A DNA stretch of 64,000 nucleotides from Synechocystis sp. LKSZ1 (GCF_040436315.1 NZ_AP031572.1:372001-436000), one strand, 5' to 3'; positions 45,683 through 54,753 are shown, numbered from the stretch's first letter. Translations and numbers: made by a program. Notes: generated from the letters alone by a model not told the origin.

Positions 45683-47065
45683 ATGACCCAGCCCGCCGTC
45701 TTCTCCCCTTTCCCCCAATGGTTTTTGACCGCTTTCACTGCTTTTAGTTTGAGCCTAGGTGTTTCTAGTGTCTCTGCCCAGACCCTCAGTGCTAGCGCTA
45801 ATCTGCCTACTGTTCCGCCACCACCAGTCCCTAGTGAAACTAATCTGGCCACTATTGTGCCGCTAGACAATAGCCCCAAGGCTGTAGTCGATGAGGTTTG
45901 GCAACTCGTTCAGAATGAATTTATCGGCAAAAACTTCAACCGTAGTGACTGGTTAGCCAAACGTCAGGAACTGCTAAGTGCCTCCTACGCCGACCGCAAA
46001 GACGCCTATCGCACTATCACTAAAATCCTGAAGCAGTTGGGCGACCCCTACACCCGTTTTATGGCCCCTGAAGATTTTTCGGCTCTTACCAGTCAAACTT
46101 CTGGCGAAATTTCTGGTGTGGGCCTGCAACTAGTGATTGATAAACGTAGTAGCGATCTAGTCGTTGCCGATGCCCTCCGTAACACCCCGGCGGCCAAGGC
46201 GGGTATCCTACCTGGAGACCGTTTAATTCGCATTGATGGCAAACCGACAGCTCTAATGAACTTGGAACAAGCGAGCCAAGCCATCCAGGGAGACGTGGGC
46301 ACGGAAGTGAACCTACAACTCTCCCGCCAGGGCAAGGGAGTCTTTACCGTAACCCTGCAACGGGTGCAAATTGAGCTTGATGCCGTCACCTACAGCGTCA
46401 AACAGGACGGCAACCTACGGGTCGGCTATATCCGGCTAGATGAATTTAGTTCCCATGCTGCTGAACAGATGAAAGCGGCCATTGAAGCCCTGAATAACCA
46501 AAATATCACGGGTTATATTCTCGATCTGCGGGGCAATCCTGGTGGGCTTCTCTTTGCCAGCGTAGATATTGCTCGATTCTGGCTAGACCGGGGAGAAATT
46601 GTGAGTACCATCGACCGCAAAGGGGGTGACCGTCATTTTTCGGCTAACGGCACCCGTCTGACCAGTCTACCCCTAGTAATCTTAGTCAATCAGCGTTCTG
46701 CCAGTGCCAGCGAAATTCTGACTGGGGCCCTGAAGGAAAATGGCCGGGCTACCATTGTCGGAACCGAAACCTACGGTAAGGGAACGGTTCAGTCTGTTCA
46801 CTCCCTGTCCGACGGTTCTGGCCTCGCTGTTACCATTGCCCACTACTACCCACCCAGTGGAACGGATATCAACCAGAAGGGCATCAGTCCGGATATTTAT
46901 CTGGATTTATCCTCGGAGCAGCAACTCCAACTCCGCAATGACCCCTCCCTCGTGGGAACTGCCGCCGACCCCCAGTATAACCGGGCCCTAACCGTACTTA
47001 AGCGTCATCAGGCCAGCCTGGGAGAACCACCATTGATGCCTAAATCCGTTGGTATCCGTCCCTAG
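45683..47065 (+). CDS. S41 C-terminal processing peptidase (Ctp), exported
   Basis: A serine peptidase of about 460 residues with a signal peptide (FPQWFLTAFTAFSLSLGVSS, cleaved near SAQ). A PDZ domain at about 120-200 (GVGLQLVIDK, AGILPGDRLIRIDGK) recognises C-termini. The catalytic Ser lies in RSASASEILTGAL and the Lys in ETYGKGTVQS. Cyanobacteria have several Ctp proteins; CtpA matures the D1 protein of photosystem II. I cannot say whether this is CtpA, B or C. A TTG start at 45665 would add six residues. Confidence 0.93.
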   Translation: MTQPAVFSPFPQWFLTAFTAFSLSLGVSSVSAQTLSASANLPTVPPPPVPSETNLATIVPLDNSPKAVVDEVWQLVQNEFIGKNFNRSDWLAKRQELLSASYADRKDAYRTITKILKQLGDPYTRFMAPEDFSALTSQTSGEISGVGLQLVIDKRSSDLVVADALRNTPAAKAGILPGDRLIRIDGKPTALMNLEQASQAIQGDVGTEVNLQLSRQGKGVFTVTLQRVQIELDAVTYSVKQDGNLRVGYIRLDEFSSHAAEQMKAAIEALNNQNITGYILDLRGNPGGLLFASVDIARFWLDRGEIVSTIDRKGGDRHFSANGTRLTSLPLVILVNQRSASASEILTGALKENGRATIVGTETYGKGTVQSVHSLSDGSGLAVTIAHYYPPSGTDINQKGISPDIYLDLSSEQQLQLRNDPSLVGTAADPQYNRALTVLKRHQASLGEPPLMPKSVGIRP

Positions 47066-47127
47066 GGGTTTCTGTATCGGTAGAGGAATTTTTACCGGAA
47101 AATTTTAGTTTTGCCGAGGGGGTCTGC

Positions 47128-47133
47128 TACAAT
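47128..47133 (+). promoter_or_regulatory. Extended -10 element before plsX
   Basis: TGCTACAAT at 47125-47133 is an extended -10 (TGnTACAAT) 26 bp before the plsX ATG. A clear -35 was not seen, which is normal for this promoter type. Confidence 0.5.
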
Positions 47134-47159
47134 TCTCTTGGCTTTCATCACATTGACCA

Positions 47160-48206
47160 ATGGCAGGAACGCGCGCAAGAATTGCATTAGATGCGATGGG
47201 GGGAGACCATGCTCCCGATGAAATTATTGCCGGGGCGGTTCGCGCTGGCGCGGAGCTAGATGTTGAGATCCTCTTGGTGGGTGACCGAGCCCAGATTGAA
47301 GCTTATCTAGAGCAGCACCCCAGTACCCCGCAAAATTTGACCATTGTGGATGCGGAGGGGGTTGTCTCCATGGAAGAAGAACCGCTGACTGCTCTACGTC
47401 GCAAGCCCAAGGCCTCGATCAATGTGGCGATGAATCTCGTTAAGGAAAACCAAGCGGACGCGGTTGTCTCCGCCGGTCACTCTGGGGCCGCCATGGCCTC
47501 AGCCTTGTTACGACTAGGACGGCTCAAGGGGATAGACCGCCCAGCCATTGGTACCGTTTTTCCGACAATGTTGGCTAATAAGTCGGTGATTGTCCTGGAT
47601 GTCGGGGCCAACGTAGATTGTAAGCCCAAATATTTAGAACAATTTGCCCTAATGGGCACCATCTACAGCAAGTATGTTCTGGGTACAGAAAATCCCAAGG
47701 TGGGCCTGCTTAATATTGGGGAAGAACCCACTAAGGGTAACGACCTAGCCCTGCAAACCTACCAGCGTCTAGCGGCTAACTCAGAAATTCCCTTTGTGGG
47801 CAATGCGGAAGGACGAGATATTCTTTCTGGCAACTTTGATGTGATTGTCTGTGATGGTTTTGTCGGCAATGTGGTGCTCAAGTTTGCCGAGGCTGTCGGA
47901 GAAATTATCCTCAGCATTTTTAAAGAAGAATTGCCCCAAGGGTGGCGGGGAGCTGTGGGGACGGCCCTGCTGAAACCCAATTTAAAACGCATTAAACAGC
48001 GGATCGACCATGCAGAACATGGGGGAGCCCTGTTATTCGGGGTTGACGGCATCTGTATTATCAGCCACGGTAGTTCTCGTGCCCCTTCTATCTTTAATGC
48101 TATTCGCCTGGCGAAGGAGGCCTACGATAATCGCGTGTCCGAGCGCATTCATGCCTGGACAGCCGGCCTAACAGAAACCGAAACGGTTCCTAGTCTAGAG
48201 GCCTAG
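47160..48206 (+). CDS. plsX: Phosphate acyltransferase
   Basis: PlsX makes acyl-phosphate from acyl-ACP, feeding PlsY in phospholipid synthesis. The 348-residue soluble protein begins with IALDAMGGDHAPDEIIAGAV, the family hallmark, and has VVSAGHSGAAMASALLRLGR, DVGANVDCKPKYLEQFALMG and LLNIGEEPTKGNDLALQTY. It is the classic upstream neighbour of fabH, which begins 44 bp downstream here. Confidence 0.97.
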   Translation: MAGTRARIALDAMGGDHAPDEIIAGAVRAGAELDVEILLVGDRAQIEAYLEQHPSTPQNLTIVDAEGVVSMEEEPLTALRRKPKASINVAMNLVKENQADAVVSAGHSGAAMASALLRLGRLKGIDRPAIGTVFPTMLANKSVIVLDVGANVDCKPKYLEQFALMGTIYSKYVLGTENPKVGLLNIGEEPTKGNDLALQTYQRLAANSEIPFVGNAEGRDILSGNFDVIVCDGFVGNVVLKFAEAVGEIILSIFKEELPQGWRGAVGTALLKPNLKRIKQRIDHAEHGGALLFGVDGICIISHGSSRAPSIFNAIRLAKEAYDNRVSERIHAWTAGLTETETVPSLEA

Positions 48207-48250
48207 GGTATCTCTTGATATCAGCACGACACCAGTAGGAGAACAGTAAC

Positions 48251-49249
48251 TTGACTAGCGTGGGAGCCGGGGTGAGGGTCATAGGCAGTGGAGCAGCCAC
48301 GGCCCCCCAATGCTTGACCAATGAAGATCTAAGCCAGATGGTCGATACCTCCGATGAATGGATCTGGACAAGAACGGGCATCGGTCAACGCCAGCTTTGT
48401 ACGGAGGAAACCTCCTTGGCGATGCTAGCGGCCGAAGCAGGACGACAGGCCCTGTCGGCTGCTCAGCTAGATCCCCAGGCCTTGGATCTAATTATTCTAG
48501 CCACTTCAACACCAGATGATTTGTTTGGTAGTGCAGGCCAGGTTCAACAACTGCTGGGGGCTGAGCGAGCCGTTGCTTTTGATTTAACCGCTGCCTGTTC
48601 TGGTTTTGTCTTTGCCTTGACGACAGCGGCCCAGTTTATTCGCACAGGGGCCTATCGAAATATCCTAGTGATTGGCGCGGATGTTCTATCTCGTTGGGTA
48701 GACTGGTCAGATCGCAGTACCTGTGTTTTGTTTGGGGATGGGGCCGGTGCGGTACTTCTCCAGGCCAGCGACGAAACCGATAATCTCTTGGCCTTTGATC
48801 TCTATACCAATGGTTCTCTGAATAGTTGCCTTAATCTGCCCTATCAGGGCCAGCCAAAAACCCTGATCGCGGATAAACAGGTGACCCAGGGTAATTATCA
48901 ACCCATTTCGATGAATGGCCGCGAGGTCTATCGTTTTGCGGTGGCCCGGGTTCCCGAAGTAATCGAAAAGGTATTATTTCAGGCCCAATGCCAGACCAGT
49001 GACATCGATTGGCTCATTTTGCACCAGGCCAACCAACGTATTATGGACGCGGTTGGGGAACGCTTAAAAATTCCTGCCGAGCGTATTCTGAGTAACTTAG
49101 CCCACTACGGCAATACCTCCGCCGCCTCCATTCCCCTGGCCCTGGATGAAGCGGTGCGTCAAGGTAAAATTAAACCTGGAGACCTACTGGCTCTGTCAGG
49201 TTTTGGGGCCGGCCTGAGCTGGGGAGCGGCCCTCCTACGTTGGGGTTGA
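48251..49249 (+). CDS. fabH: 3-oxoacyl-ACP synthase III
   Basis: FabH starts fatty-acid synthesis by condensing acetyl-CoA with malonyl-ACP. The 332-residue protein has the catalytic Cys in FDLTAACSGFVFALTTAAQ, the His in ILHQANQRIMDAVG and the Asn in HYGNTSAASIPLALDEAVRQ. The C-terminal GFGAGLSWGAALLRW closes the fold. Translation probably starts at TTG 48251 (MTSVGAGVRVIGSGAATAPQ). The plsX-fabH order is conserved in bacteria, but the usual fabD does not follow; trmB does. Confidence 0.96.
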   Translation: MTSVGAGVRVIGSGAATAPQCLTNEDLSQMVDTSDEWIWTRTGIGQRQLCTEETSLAMLAAEAGRQALSAAQLDPQALDLIILATSTPDDLFGSAGQVQQLLGAERAVAFDLTAACSGFVFALTTAAQFIRTGAYRNILVIGADVLSRWVDWSDRSTCVLFGDGAGAVLLQASDETDNLLAFDLYTNGSLNSCLNLPYQGQPKTLIADKQVTQGNYQPISMNGREVYRFAVARVPEVIEKVLFQAQCQTSDIDWLILHQANQRIMDAVGERLKIPAERILSNLAHYGNTSAASIPLALDEAVRQGKIKPGDLLALSGFGAGLSWGAALLRWG

Positions 49250-49312
49250 GCTCCTGTTGCCTACTGTCCTCGGTTCTATCCTCTGAAACTGTGCTAATTC
49301 CAGGAGTTTCCC

Positions 49313-49957
49313 TTGGCCCGAGTCCGCGTCCGTCAACACGTTAATCCCCTCAGTCAAAAATATCGTACTCCCATTGCTTGTCCCGACTGGTCAATGATTT
49401 ATGCTGATGGGGGCCGGCCCTTGCACTTGGATATTGGCTGTGCCCGAGGCAAGTTTTTACTAAACCTGGCCCAAGCGCAAACCGATTGGAATTTTCTGGG
49501 AGTGGAAATCCGAGAGCCTTTAGTCCTTGAAGCGAATGAACAGGTCGTACACCTCGGGCGAAACAATGTCCATTTTCTTTTTGGCAATATTAATATCGCG
49601 CCCCTTCTATTTTTACAGGCCCTAGCACCGAACCTCAGGCGCGTTTCCATTCAATTTCCCGACCCCTGGTTTAAACAACGCCACAGTAAACGCCGAGTCA
49701 TGCAACCAGAACTGGTGGTGGCCCTAGCCCAGGTACTTCCCCTCGGCGGCCAGGTGTTTATCCAGTCTGATGTGCTGGCCATGGCCGAAGCAATGGGGGC
49801 CCGCCTAGCTGAACAGCCCTGTTTCCAGCGAACCCATCATGACCCTTGGTTAGCGGAGAATCCTTTTTCTGTGCCGACGGAACGAGAAATCGCTTGTGCC
49901 AAGCTTGGCCGGCCGGTTTACCGTTTACTCTTTGAGAAATCAGACTCGATAACTTGA
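49313..49957 (+). CDS. trmB: tRNA (guanine-N7-)-methyltransferase
   Basis: TrmB methylates G46 of tRNA variable loops. The 214-residue SAM enzyme has LHLDIGCARGKFLLNLAQAQ (motif I), NFLGVEIREPLV (motif II) and the catalytic Asp-Pro-Trp region VSIQFPDPWFKQRHSKRRVM. Length is typical. A TTG start at 49313 (MARVRVRQHVNPLSQKY) matches the cyanobacterial family. It follows fabH by 63 bp and converges with the channel gene. Confidence 0.95.
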   Translation: MARVRVRQHVNPLSQKYRTPIACPDWSMIYADGGRPLHLDIGCARGKFLLNLAQAQTDWNFLGVEIREPLVLEANEQVVHLGRNNVHFLFGNINIAPLLFLQALAPNLRRVSIQFPDPWFKQRHSKRRVMQPELVVALAQVLPLGGQVFIQSDVLAMAEAMGARLAEQPCFQRTHHDPWLAENPFSVPTEREIACAKLGRPVYRLLFEKSDSIT

Positions 49958-49967
49958 GAAATTTGTA

Positions 49968-50648
49968 TTAGCTGTCAGTCTTATCTTCTAGGGAGTAGAG
50001 ACTGACCAGGCGAGCAATAAACACGGCTGGATAAAGTTGGCCGATAATCGCTTCCATATTCGTTAATCCCATGGAGACTGAGCTGGTGGGAGTGATATCG
50101 CCGTAGCCAAGGGTGGTTAGGGTTGTAAAACTGAAGTAGAGCAGACTAAAACGGGGATCCGTCGGCAGGGCCTCTAGATCCAAAAAAGCATCAGGAGAAA
50201 ACTGAAAAACAACTTGGTAAAGTAAAGTCCAAACAATTCCTATCAGCAGATAGACGGAGACGCCACCAATAACGACATCTGCGTTAACGTGATTGACATG
50301 GATTAAGTGAAGCGAAAGAAAAATCACCGCCGCTCCGAGGAAACAGATGAATAGAACAAGACTTCCTAGGGCACAGGCCTGGTTAAACGGGTGCTCATGA
50401 TTCAAATCACCAACCATGCCCAGAACTAAGGCCAAGAGACCCAGAATTTGTAAACAATGCCTGAAAAAATTAGAGAGGGGGAAGGTTCTCACCGCCAGGA
50501 TAGTAGTGAAGCTAAACAGGGGAATTAAGACAAAGGTGTCGAGAAACCAGAGGTCAAAAAAAGAAATGGAAAAGAACAGTAAGAGGATCGACCAAAGTAG
50601 TTGACGATAGCGGCGAGTATTGACGGGGGAAACACCAAATTTCAGCAC
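49968..50648 (-). CDS. Voltage-independent K+ channel-like protein (2TM pore)
   Basis: A 226-residue membrane protein. Helices near 12-32, 34-53, 57-79 and 88-111 precede a pore module of 132-160 (ISVYLLIGIVWTLLYQVVFQ), a pore helix and the selectivity filter FTTLTTLGYGDITPTS at about 188, then a final inner helix (MGLTNMEAIIGQLYPAVFIA). The TxGYGD filter indicates K+ selectivity. The S1-S4 region lacks a regular series of Arg, so voltage gating is unlikely. No RCK domain is present. Confidence 0.9.
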   Translation of the reverse strand: MLKFGVSPVNTRRYRQLLWSILLLFFSISFFDLWFLDTFVLIPLFSFTTILAVRTFPLSNFFRHCLQILGLLALVLGMVGDLNHEHPFNQACALGSLVLFICFLGAAVIFLSLHLIHVNHVNADVVIGGVSVYLLIGIVWTLLYQVVFQFSPDAFLDLEALPTDPRFSLLYFSFTTLTTLGYGDITPTSSVSMGLTNMEAIIGQLYPAVFIARLVSLYSLEDKTDS

Positions 50649-50797
50649 GGGTACCAGTTCCTCCTAGGGGTCAGTGGGGCCAGTCGTTGACTGCGGGCCA
50701 TTATAAAAGCCTGGCGGAAGGGAGACGCCTCTTCATTGCCGAATATTGAGGCTTGTGTTTTATCTAAAAGTTATGCTAGACTTAGTTCTGCTCTAAC

Positions 50798-50878
50798 GCG
50801 GATGTGGCGGAATTGGTATACGCGCACGTTTGAGGGGCGTGTGGCTTTGCCTTGCGAGTTCGAGTCTCGCCATCCGCA
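50798..50878 (+). tRNA. tRNA-Leu (GAG)
   Basis: An 81-nt class II tRNA. Acceptor GCGGATG pairs with CATCCGC, the D-arm is TGGCGGAATTGGTATACGCG, the anticodon loop reads TTTGAGG with anticodon GAG, a variable arm follows, and the T-loop is GAGTTCGAGTCTC. Discriminator A. CCA is not encoded. Confidence 0.95.
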
Positions 50879-50906
50879 TACCAATCCATAATCAACAATC
50901 TTTACT

Positions 50907-50934
50907 GGGCAATGTCTATCATTGTCCTTTTTAA
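50907..50934 (+). terminator. Rho-independent terminator of tRNA-Leu
   Basis: GGGCAATG at 50907-50914 pairs with CATTGTCC at 50920-50927 (seven Watson-Crick pairs and one G-T) around TCTAT, followed by a T-rich tail (CTTTTTAATTTTTT). Confidence 0.85.
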
Positions 50935-50999
50935 TTTTTTATTGGGTCAAAAAGGAATCTAATACCAATCCTCCAAGTTATCGCTACAGATTTTTACCC

Positions 51000-51096
51000 C
51001 TCCGCCTACGGCATCTCCCCTTTGCAAGGAGAAGACGGATGGGGTCAGTCGTGTAGCTGGGCTTCAAAGATTTAGTATAAGCCCGCGCTGGCGGGC
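51000..51096. repeat. Dispersed intergenic repeat copy with palindromes
   Basis: 51043-51080 matches the complement of 16413-16450 (28 of 38) and most of 63000-63032. An imperfect palindrome around TTTGCAAGG lies at 51014-51032, and a perfect 6-bp stem GCCCGC/GCGGGC with loop GCTG at 51081-51096. It separates tRNA-Leu from the DUF4132-like gene and ends before its stop codon. Confidence 0.6.
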
Positions 51097-51159
51097 CATC
51101 TGCATGGGCCCCCAGGGCCGTCTCCGTGGGAGGAAGCAGTATGGTTCCAGGGCCAAGGC

Positions 51160-53652
51160 CTAGGGTTGAATTTGACGAAGAATAGTCTGGTCGGTGATCT
51201 TCCTATCTTCAGCCAGAAGAAAAGCTTTACTTAAAATAACCGCTAGGGTTTTATCTCCTTCAAAGGGCAGAAAAATGGGTTCGCTCCCCCCGCCCCGCTC
51301 TGGTGCTTTGACAATGCAAAGATATTGATCGCTGGGTTCCATCAGGATGTTGCCGCTACCCAAATGAATTTTATAGGTACGCAAGTCCCCCCGAACCACC
51401 AGAAAACGCTCTTGGAAGGAACAACGGTCACGAATCTTTTTCAGGCGGGGAATCAAGGCCTCTAGCACTTGACGCCGGGTTTGGGCCGTGGCGGACAACT
51501 CCCCAAAGGAATAGTCGTGCCAATAGACTTGATGACGACCTTCCGGGCCCCCATCGGCCCAGTTGGGGTCATTCCCCACGCTAGCCACTCCCACAAACAA
51601 ATCCACATCCCGCAGGACTTCCGACAACACCAGGGCCGGAATTACTGTAAGGGGGAGGGGGTCAAAGGGGGTTTGCCGAAATATACCGTAGCCCCCACCG
51701 GCCGCATGGGCATAGTTTTCTGGGGCCTCGATAGGATAAAAACGGACTTGGTCGGTAGTCAGATAGAGAAAGGTACCCGAGTCATTGGTGTCACTGCCGT
51801 ACTGGTCGCCAATGCCTTCAATCCAGAATTCAGCCCGTAAATTCCATTGCGGTAAAATCAGACAGGCGGGAGGATAGTCGTCGTCCACCAGCAGGCGCAG
51901 TTTATTTTTCCAGCCCTGCTGGGCACAGAGGGCATTGAATTGGTGTTGTTTGAGGATGTGGGCCGCAAAGCGATTGGAATAAACGCGGGTGGTTTCCTCC
52001 GCTGGGGTAAGAAGATAAATTTCTCGATGGGCCTGTTTAAAGGGCTGTTGAATTTGCCGTTCCATTAACCAACTACGCCAGGCCTGAATCATCTCCGGGC
52101 TTGCATTGATGGGGTGCCACAGGGTGACCTTTGTTTCAGCGGTTAACCAGGGAATAACTTCCCCGGCTCGGTCTCGTAGGGCCCCGTCGTACCAAATTCC
52201 CACAGCATGGTTTTCTCCTAGTTCCAATTGCCATAGGAGTCGCCGGGCCAGACAGCCCATGAGGGGGTGATCGAGGTAGCGTTCCTGCCAGGTCGCGAAA
52301 TCCCAGGCCCTGGGTTGTTGGTAGAGAGCCTCTAGGCGCTGGGCCTGGGCCGGCAACATTTTTTGAATATCTTTTTCGGCCTGTTTTAAGGCCTTCAGTT
52401 CGTCGGCATATTCAGTCTTAACGGCCTGGGGAACGGATTTTTGCGGTTTACCAGCGGCATTCCGCCAACTCAGTGTGGTACTGTGAGTTCCCGTGACCAC
52501 CAGTTCCGCCGTAAAATCTCCGAAGGTTTCCCGCCGCCGTCCGACTTCTGTCAGGCCATAGGTGGGAACCGACAATTCTTCAATTTCTTCTCGGGAAATA
52601 CCCGCCCGGTTGGCCGTTTCTACAAAGGCTTTTTCGATGCCCTTTTGGGCCGTCCCAAATTTAACACGCACCTTGAGCAGGGCCAGTTGGGCCATGGCCT
52701 CGGCGGTCGGCATCTGGCTCAAGGCCCAGATACAGGCATTGCCTAATTTGACACAGCGGGGGCCAATCTGGGGAACTTTGCGGTAGGCCGAAATCGCCAG
52801 AGAACTCAAGGCCCGAGCGAGGCTTGCATCTTCCAGGTCGGCACAGAGCCACACCAAGGCCCGTAGGATCTCCGCATTTTGATCGGCGATCAGATCAACC
52901 ATGCCTCGCCAATCTACCAAGGGCTTTGTCCGTGGCCGATCCACTGGGGGAAACCAGCTTAATAGGGCCTGTTTAAACGACTCAAGGCCAATACTGTCTC
53001 GATAGCCTTGGGCCATTTTGAGCCATTTAGCACTGGGTTTACTGCCAGAAAGCGTTGCACTGCTTTTTAGGAGGGCCCGCCACGGTTCAGCCTGGGCATC
53101 GGATAGCGTTGCGAGAAACAATAGAGCCTGGTCGGCCCAGGGTTCCCCTGCTAGAAGGGGATATCTATCAGCCTTGTCTGGCAATAATTGACGGAGTTTG
53201 GCCGCCGATTTTCGTTGAGAGGCCCCCAGGCCCTCTAGGCGTTGGCAAACCGTTTCAACAGTAGCGCTGAGTTCAGGGGTGATAGGATGTTCCTTGAGAT
53301 AATGGCCGATGAGGTGGGGAAGTCGCTCCGTCCCAGCAGCATAAAGGAGGTACTGCTCGTTTTCCATAGCCTTGAGCAGTTCGAGAATTTCCGCTAAAGA
53401 CAAGGGTAATTTTTGCTTGAGCAACTGAAATAGGGCGTTAACAATCACCCAAATTTTATGCTGGTGGACTCCCTGGCCATTGGCTTGATACCAACGTAAA
53501 AGGGCCAGGGCCATTTGGGCTTGCTCTGGAGGGTCAAGATGACTAAAAAACTCTACGGGGGACAAGCCCGGCTGAAGAAAGGCTAGATTATTTTCGCGCA
53601 GAAGGGTAGCGATCATTTCTTGACAGAAATCATCTGTTAAGGAGCCAGCCAT
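51160..53652 (-). CDS. DUF4132-like large protein, 830 aa
   Basis: A large soluble protein of unknown function. The N-terminal ~400 residues are Leu/Ala-rich helical repeats. The part from about 430 carries the DUF4132/MolR-family hallmarks as I recognise them: YLDHPLMGCLARRLLWQLEL, WHPINASPEMIQAWRSWLME and QIQQPFKQAHREIYLLTPAE, followed by SNRFAAHILKQHQFNALCAQ. The C-terminal ~180 residues are beta-rich (LRAEFWIEGIGDQYGSDTND). No signal peptide. It begins two bases after the stop of a 135-residue gene, and the ribosome-binding GGAGG for it overlaps that gene's last codons, so the two are translationally coupled. The longest frame fits this start. Confidence 0.8.
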   Translation of the reverse strand: MAGSLTDDFCQEMIATLLRENNLAFLQPGLSPVEFFSHLDPPEQAQMALALLRWYQANGQGVHQHKIWVIVNALFQLLKQKLPLSLAEILELLKAMENEQYLLYAAGTERLPHLIGHYLKEHPITPELSATVETVCQRLEGLGASQRKSAAKLRQLLPDKADRYPLLAGEPWADQALLFLATLSDAQAEPWRALLKSSATLSGSKPSAKWLKMAQGYRDSIGLESFKQALLSWFPPVDRPRTKPLVDWRGMVDLIADQNAEILRALVWLCADLEDASLARALSSLAISAYRKVPQIGPRCVKLGNACIWALSQMPTAEAMAQLALLKVRVKFGTAQKGIEKAFVETANRAGISREEIEELSVPTYGLTEVGRRRETFGDFTAELVVTGTHSTTLSWRNAAGKPQKSVPQAVKTEYADELKALKQAEKDIQKMLPAQAQRLEALYQQPRAWDFATWQERYLDHPLMGCLARRLLWQLELGENHAVGIWYDGALRDRAGEVIPWLTAETKVTLWHPINASPEMIQAWRSWLMERQIQQPFKQAHREIYLLTPAEETTRVYSNRFAAHILKQHQFNALCAQQGWKNKLRLLVDDDYPPACLILPQWNLRAEFWIEGIGDQYGSDTNDSGTFLYLTTDQVRFYPIEAPENYAHAAGGGYGIFRQTPFDPLPLTVIPALVLSEVLRDVDLFVGVASVGNDPNWADGGPEGRHQVYWHDYSFGELSATAQTRRQVLEALIPRLKKIRDRCSFQERFLVVRGDLRTYKIHLGSGNILMEPSDQYLCIVKAPERGGGSEPIFLPFEGDKTLAVILSKAFLLAEDRKITDQTILRQIQP

Positions 53653-53654
53653 GG

Positions 53655-54062
53655 TTAACCTCCGACCAAGGGCACTAATTTTAGAAAGGTGACGGTTGTT
53701 TCTGGGGTAATGGTAATTTCATCCTCGAGTTCCGTGAGTTGCTCTTCGCCAACCAGAATCAGAAAGCCATTATTTTCAAAGGCTTGTAAGGCCTTAGAAA
53801 ATTGTTGCTCCCAATCCAACTGCCGGGGTTGACGGAGGCGATAACCATTGAGACTGCGTTCTGTGTCCGTGGGCTGTACCAGTCCCTTAAAATAGTCTGG
53901 TTGGCGAGTATTAAAATCCTTCACTTCTTGGTAAACCCGACTCCGAATTACTTCTCGAACTGTAATGCACTCAGTCAAAAAATCTAAAACGAAACAGGAC
54001 TCTTGCTTGGAGTTTTCAAGGTCAAGAGTATTGGCATCCTGGATTTTTAAGCTGTTTCCCAT
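53655..54062 (-). CDS. Small protein with ubiquitin-like C-terminal third ending in Gly-Gly
   Basis: A 135-residue acidic protein that I do not recognise. Residues ~20-50 read as strand then helix (ESCFVLDFLTECITVREVIR). The C-terminal 37 residues (from GFLILVGEEQLTELEDEITI to TVTFLKLVPLVGG) resemble the last strands of ubiquitin (residues 41-76): hydrophobic LI, a Gly, Gln-Leu, an Asp-hydrophobic turn, T-T/V, then alternating strand to Gly134-Gly135. The final two codons GGA GGT form part of the GGAGG ribosome-binding site of the DUF4132-like gene two bases downstream, so translation constraints could explain the Gly-Gly. Function is unknown; the beta-grasp reading is inference. Confidence 0.7.
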   Translation of the reverse strand: MGNSLKIQDANTLDLENSKQESCFVLDFLTECITVREVIRSRVYQEVKDFNTRQPDYFKGLVQPTDTERSLNGYRLRQPRQLDWEQQFSKALQAFENNGFLILVGEEQLTELEDEITITPETTVTFLKLVPLVGG

Positions 54063-54166
54063 GGGCGTTACCGTTGATTTACCTTCAAAATACTCAATCA
54101 GTCCTTATTAGTTCTGTGAATTTTTGTAAATAAATGAGGCGGTCTTTAAACCGGCAATCAGCCAGC

Positions 54167-54691
54167 TTAGATATCAAAGTAGTAACGCACAGAACCCGTC
54201 TCTGGATCGTTGCCCACATGGACAATCCCCTTCTTCATGGCCTCCCGTAACAGAGTTTCCACTTCACTGGCTTCTAGGCCGGTAATAAGTATGGCTTGAG
54301 CCAGGGACAACACTCCTTGTTGCTGGGCCGCTCCTTCAATCAAACGATGTAGGGCACTCTTTTCTGGTTGTTTAGGGGTTTGCAGGGTACTCTGCAGTTT
54401 CTGGTCAAGACGGTCAATTTTCTCCAGTACTTGATGACTTAGATGGAGCGGGCCGTACCCACTGTCCTGGGGCAGAAACATGCGGAAGTCTCGATTACGG
54501 GACTGTACCATGCCGGGGATGAGAAACAGGTCAAGGAATTGGCCCACGAAACACAGGCCACCGCTAAAAAACCAGAGAATGCCGGTGATGGGTTTGCCGA
54601 GATAGAAACGATGAATGCCGCAAAAACCAAAACAGCCGCAGGCCCAGAGCAGATAGGCAATGGCCATGTTTTTTTCGGTGGGAGGAGTCAT
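54167..54691 (-). CDS. TM2-domain membrane protein, 174 aa
   Basis: The N-terminal ~65 residues form the TM2 domain: two membrane helices around the conserved turn AIAYLLWACGCFGFCGIHRF, YLGKPITGILWFFSGGLCFVG and FLDLFLIPGMV. The remaining ~100 residues are a soluble helical tail (LHRLIEGAAQQQGVLSLAQA, VETLLREAMKKGIVHVGND) that looks like a small winged-helix or scaffold domain. TM2 domains occur widely without a clear common function. The gene sits between mutS2 and the small ubiquitin-like gene on the same strand. Confidence 0.85.
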   Translation of the reverse strand: MTPPTEKNMAIAYLLWACGCFGFCGIHRFYLGKPITGILWFFSGGLCFVGQFLDLFLIPGMVQSRNRDFRMFLPQDSGYGPLHLSHQVLEKIDRLDQKLQSTLQTPKQPEKSALHRLIEGAAQQQGVLSLAQAILITGLEASEVETLLREAMKKGIVHVGNDPETGSVRYYFDI

Positions 54692-54753
54692 GGGAAGGAG
54701 ATCCGCTTTTCCCTAGAATTCTAACCAACCTATTTTCGGATTGGCCGGTCGTT

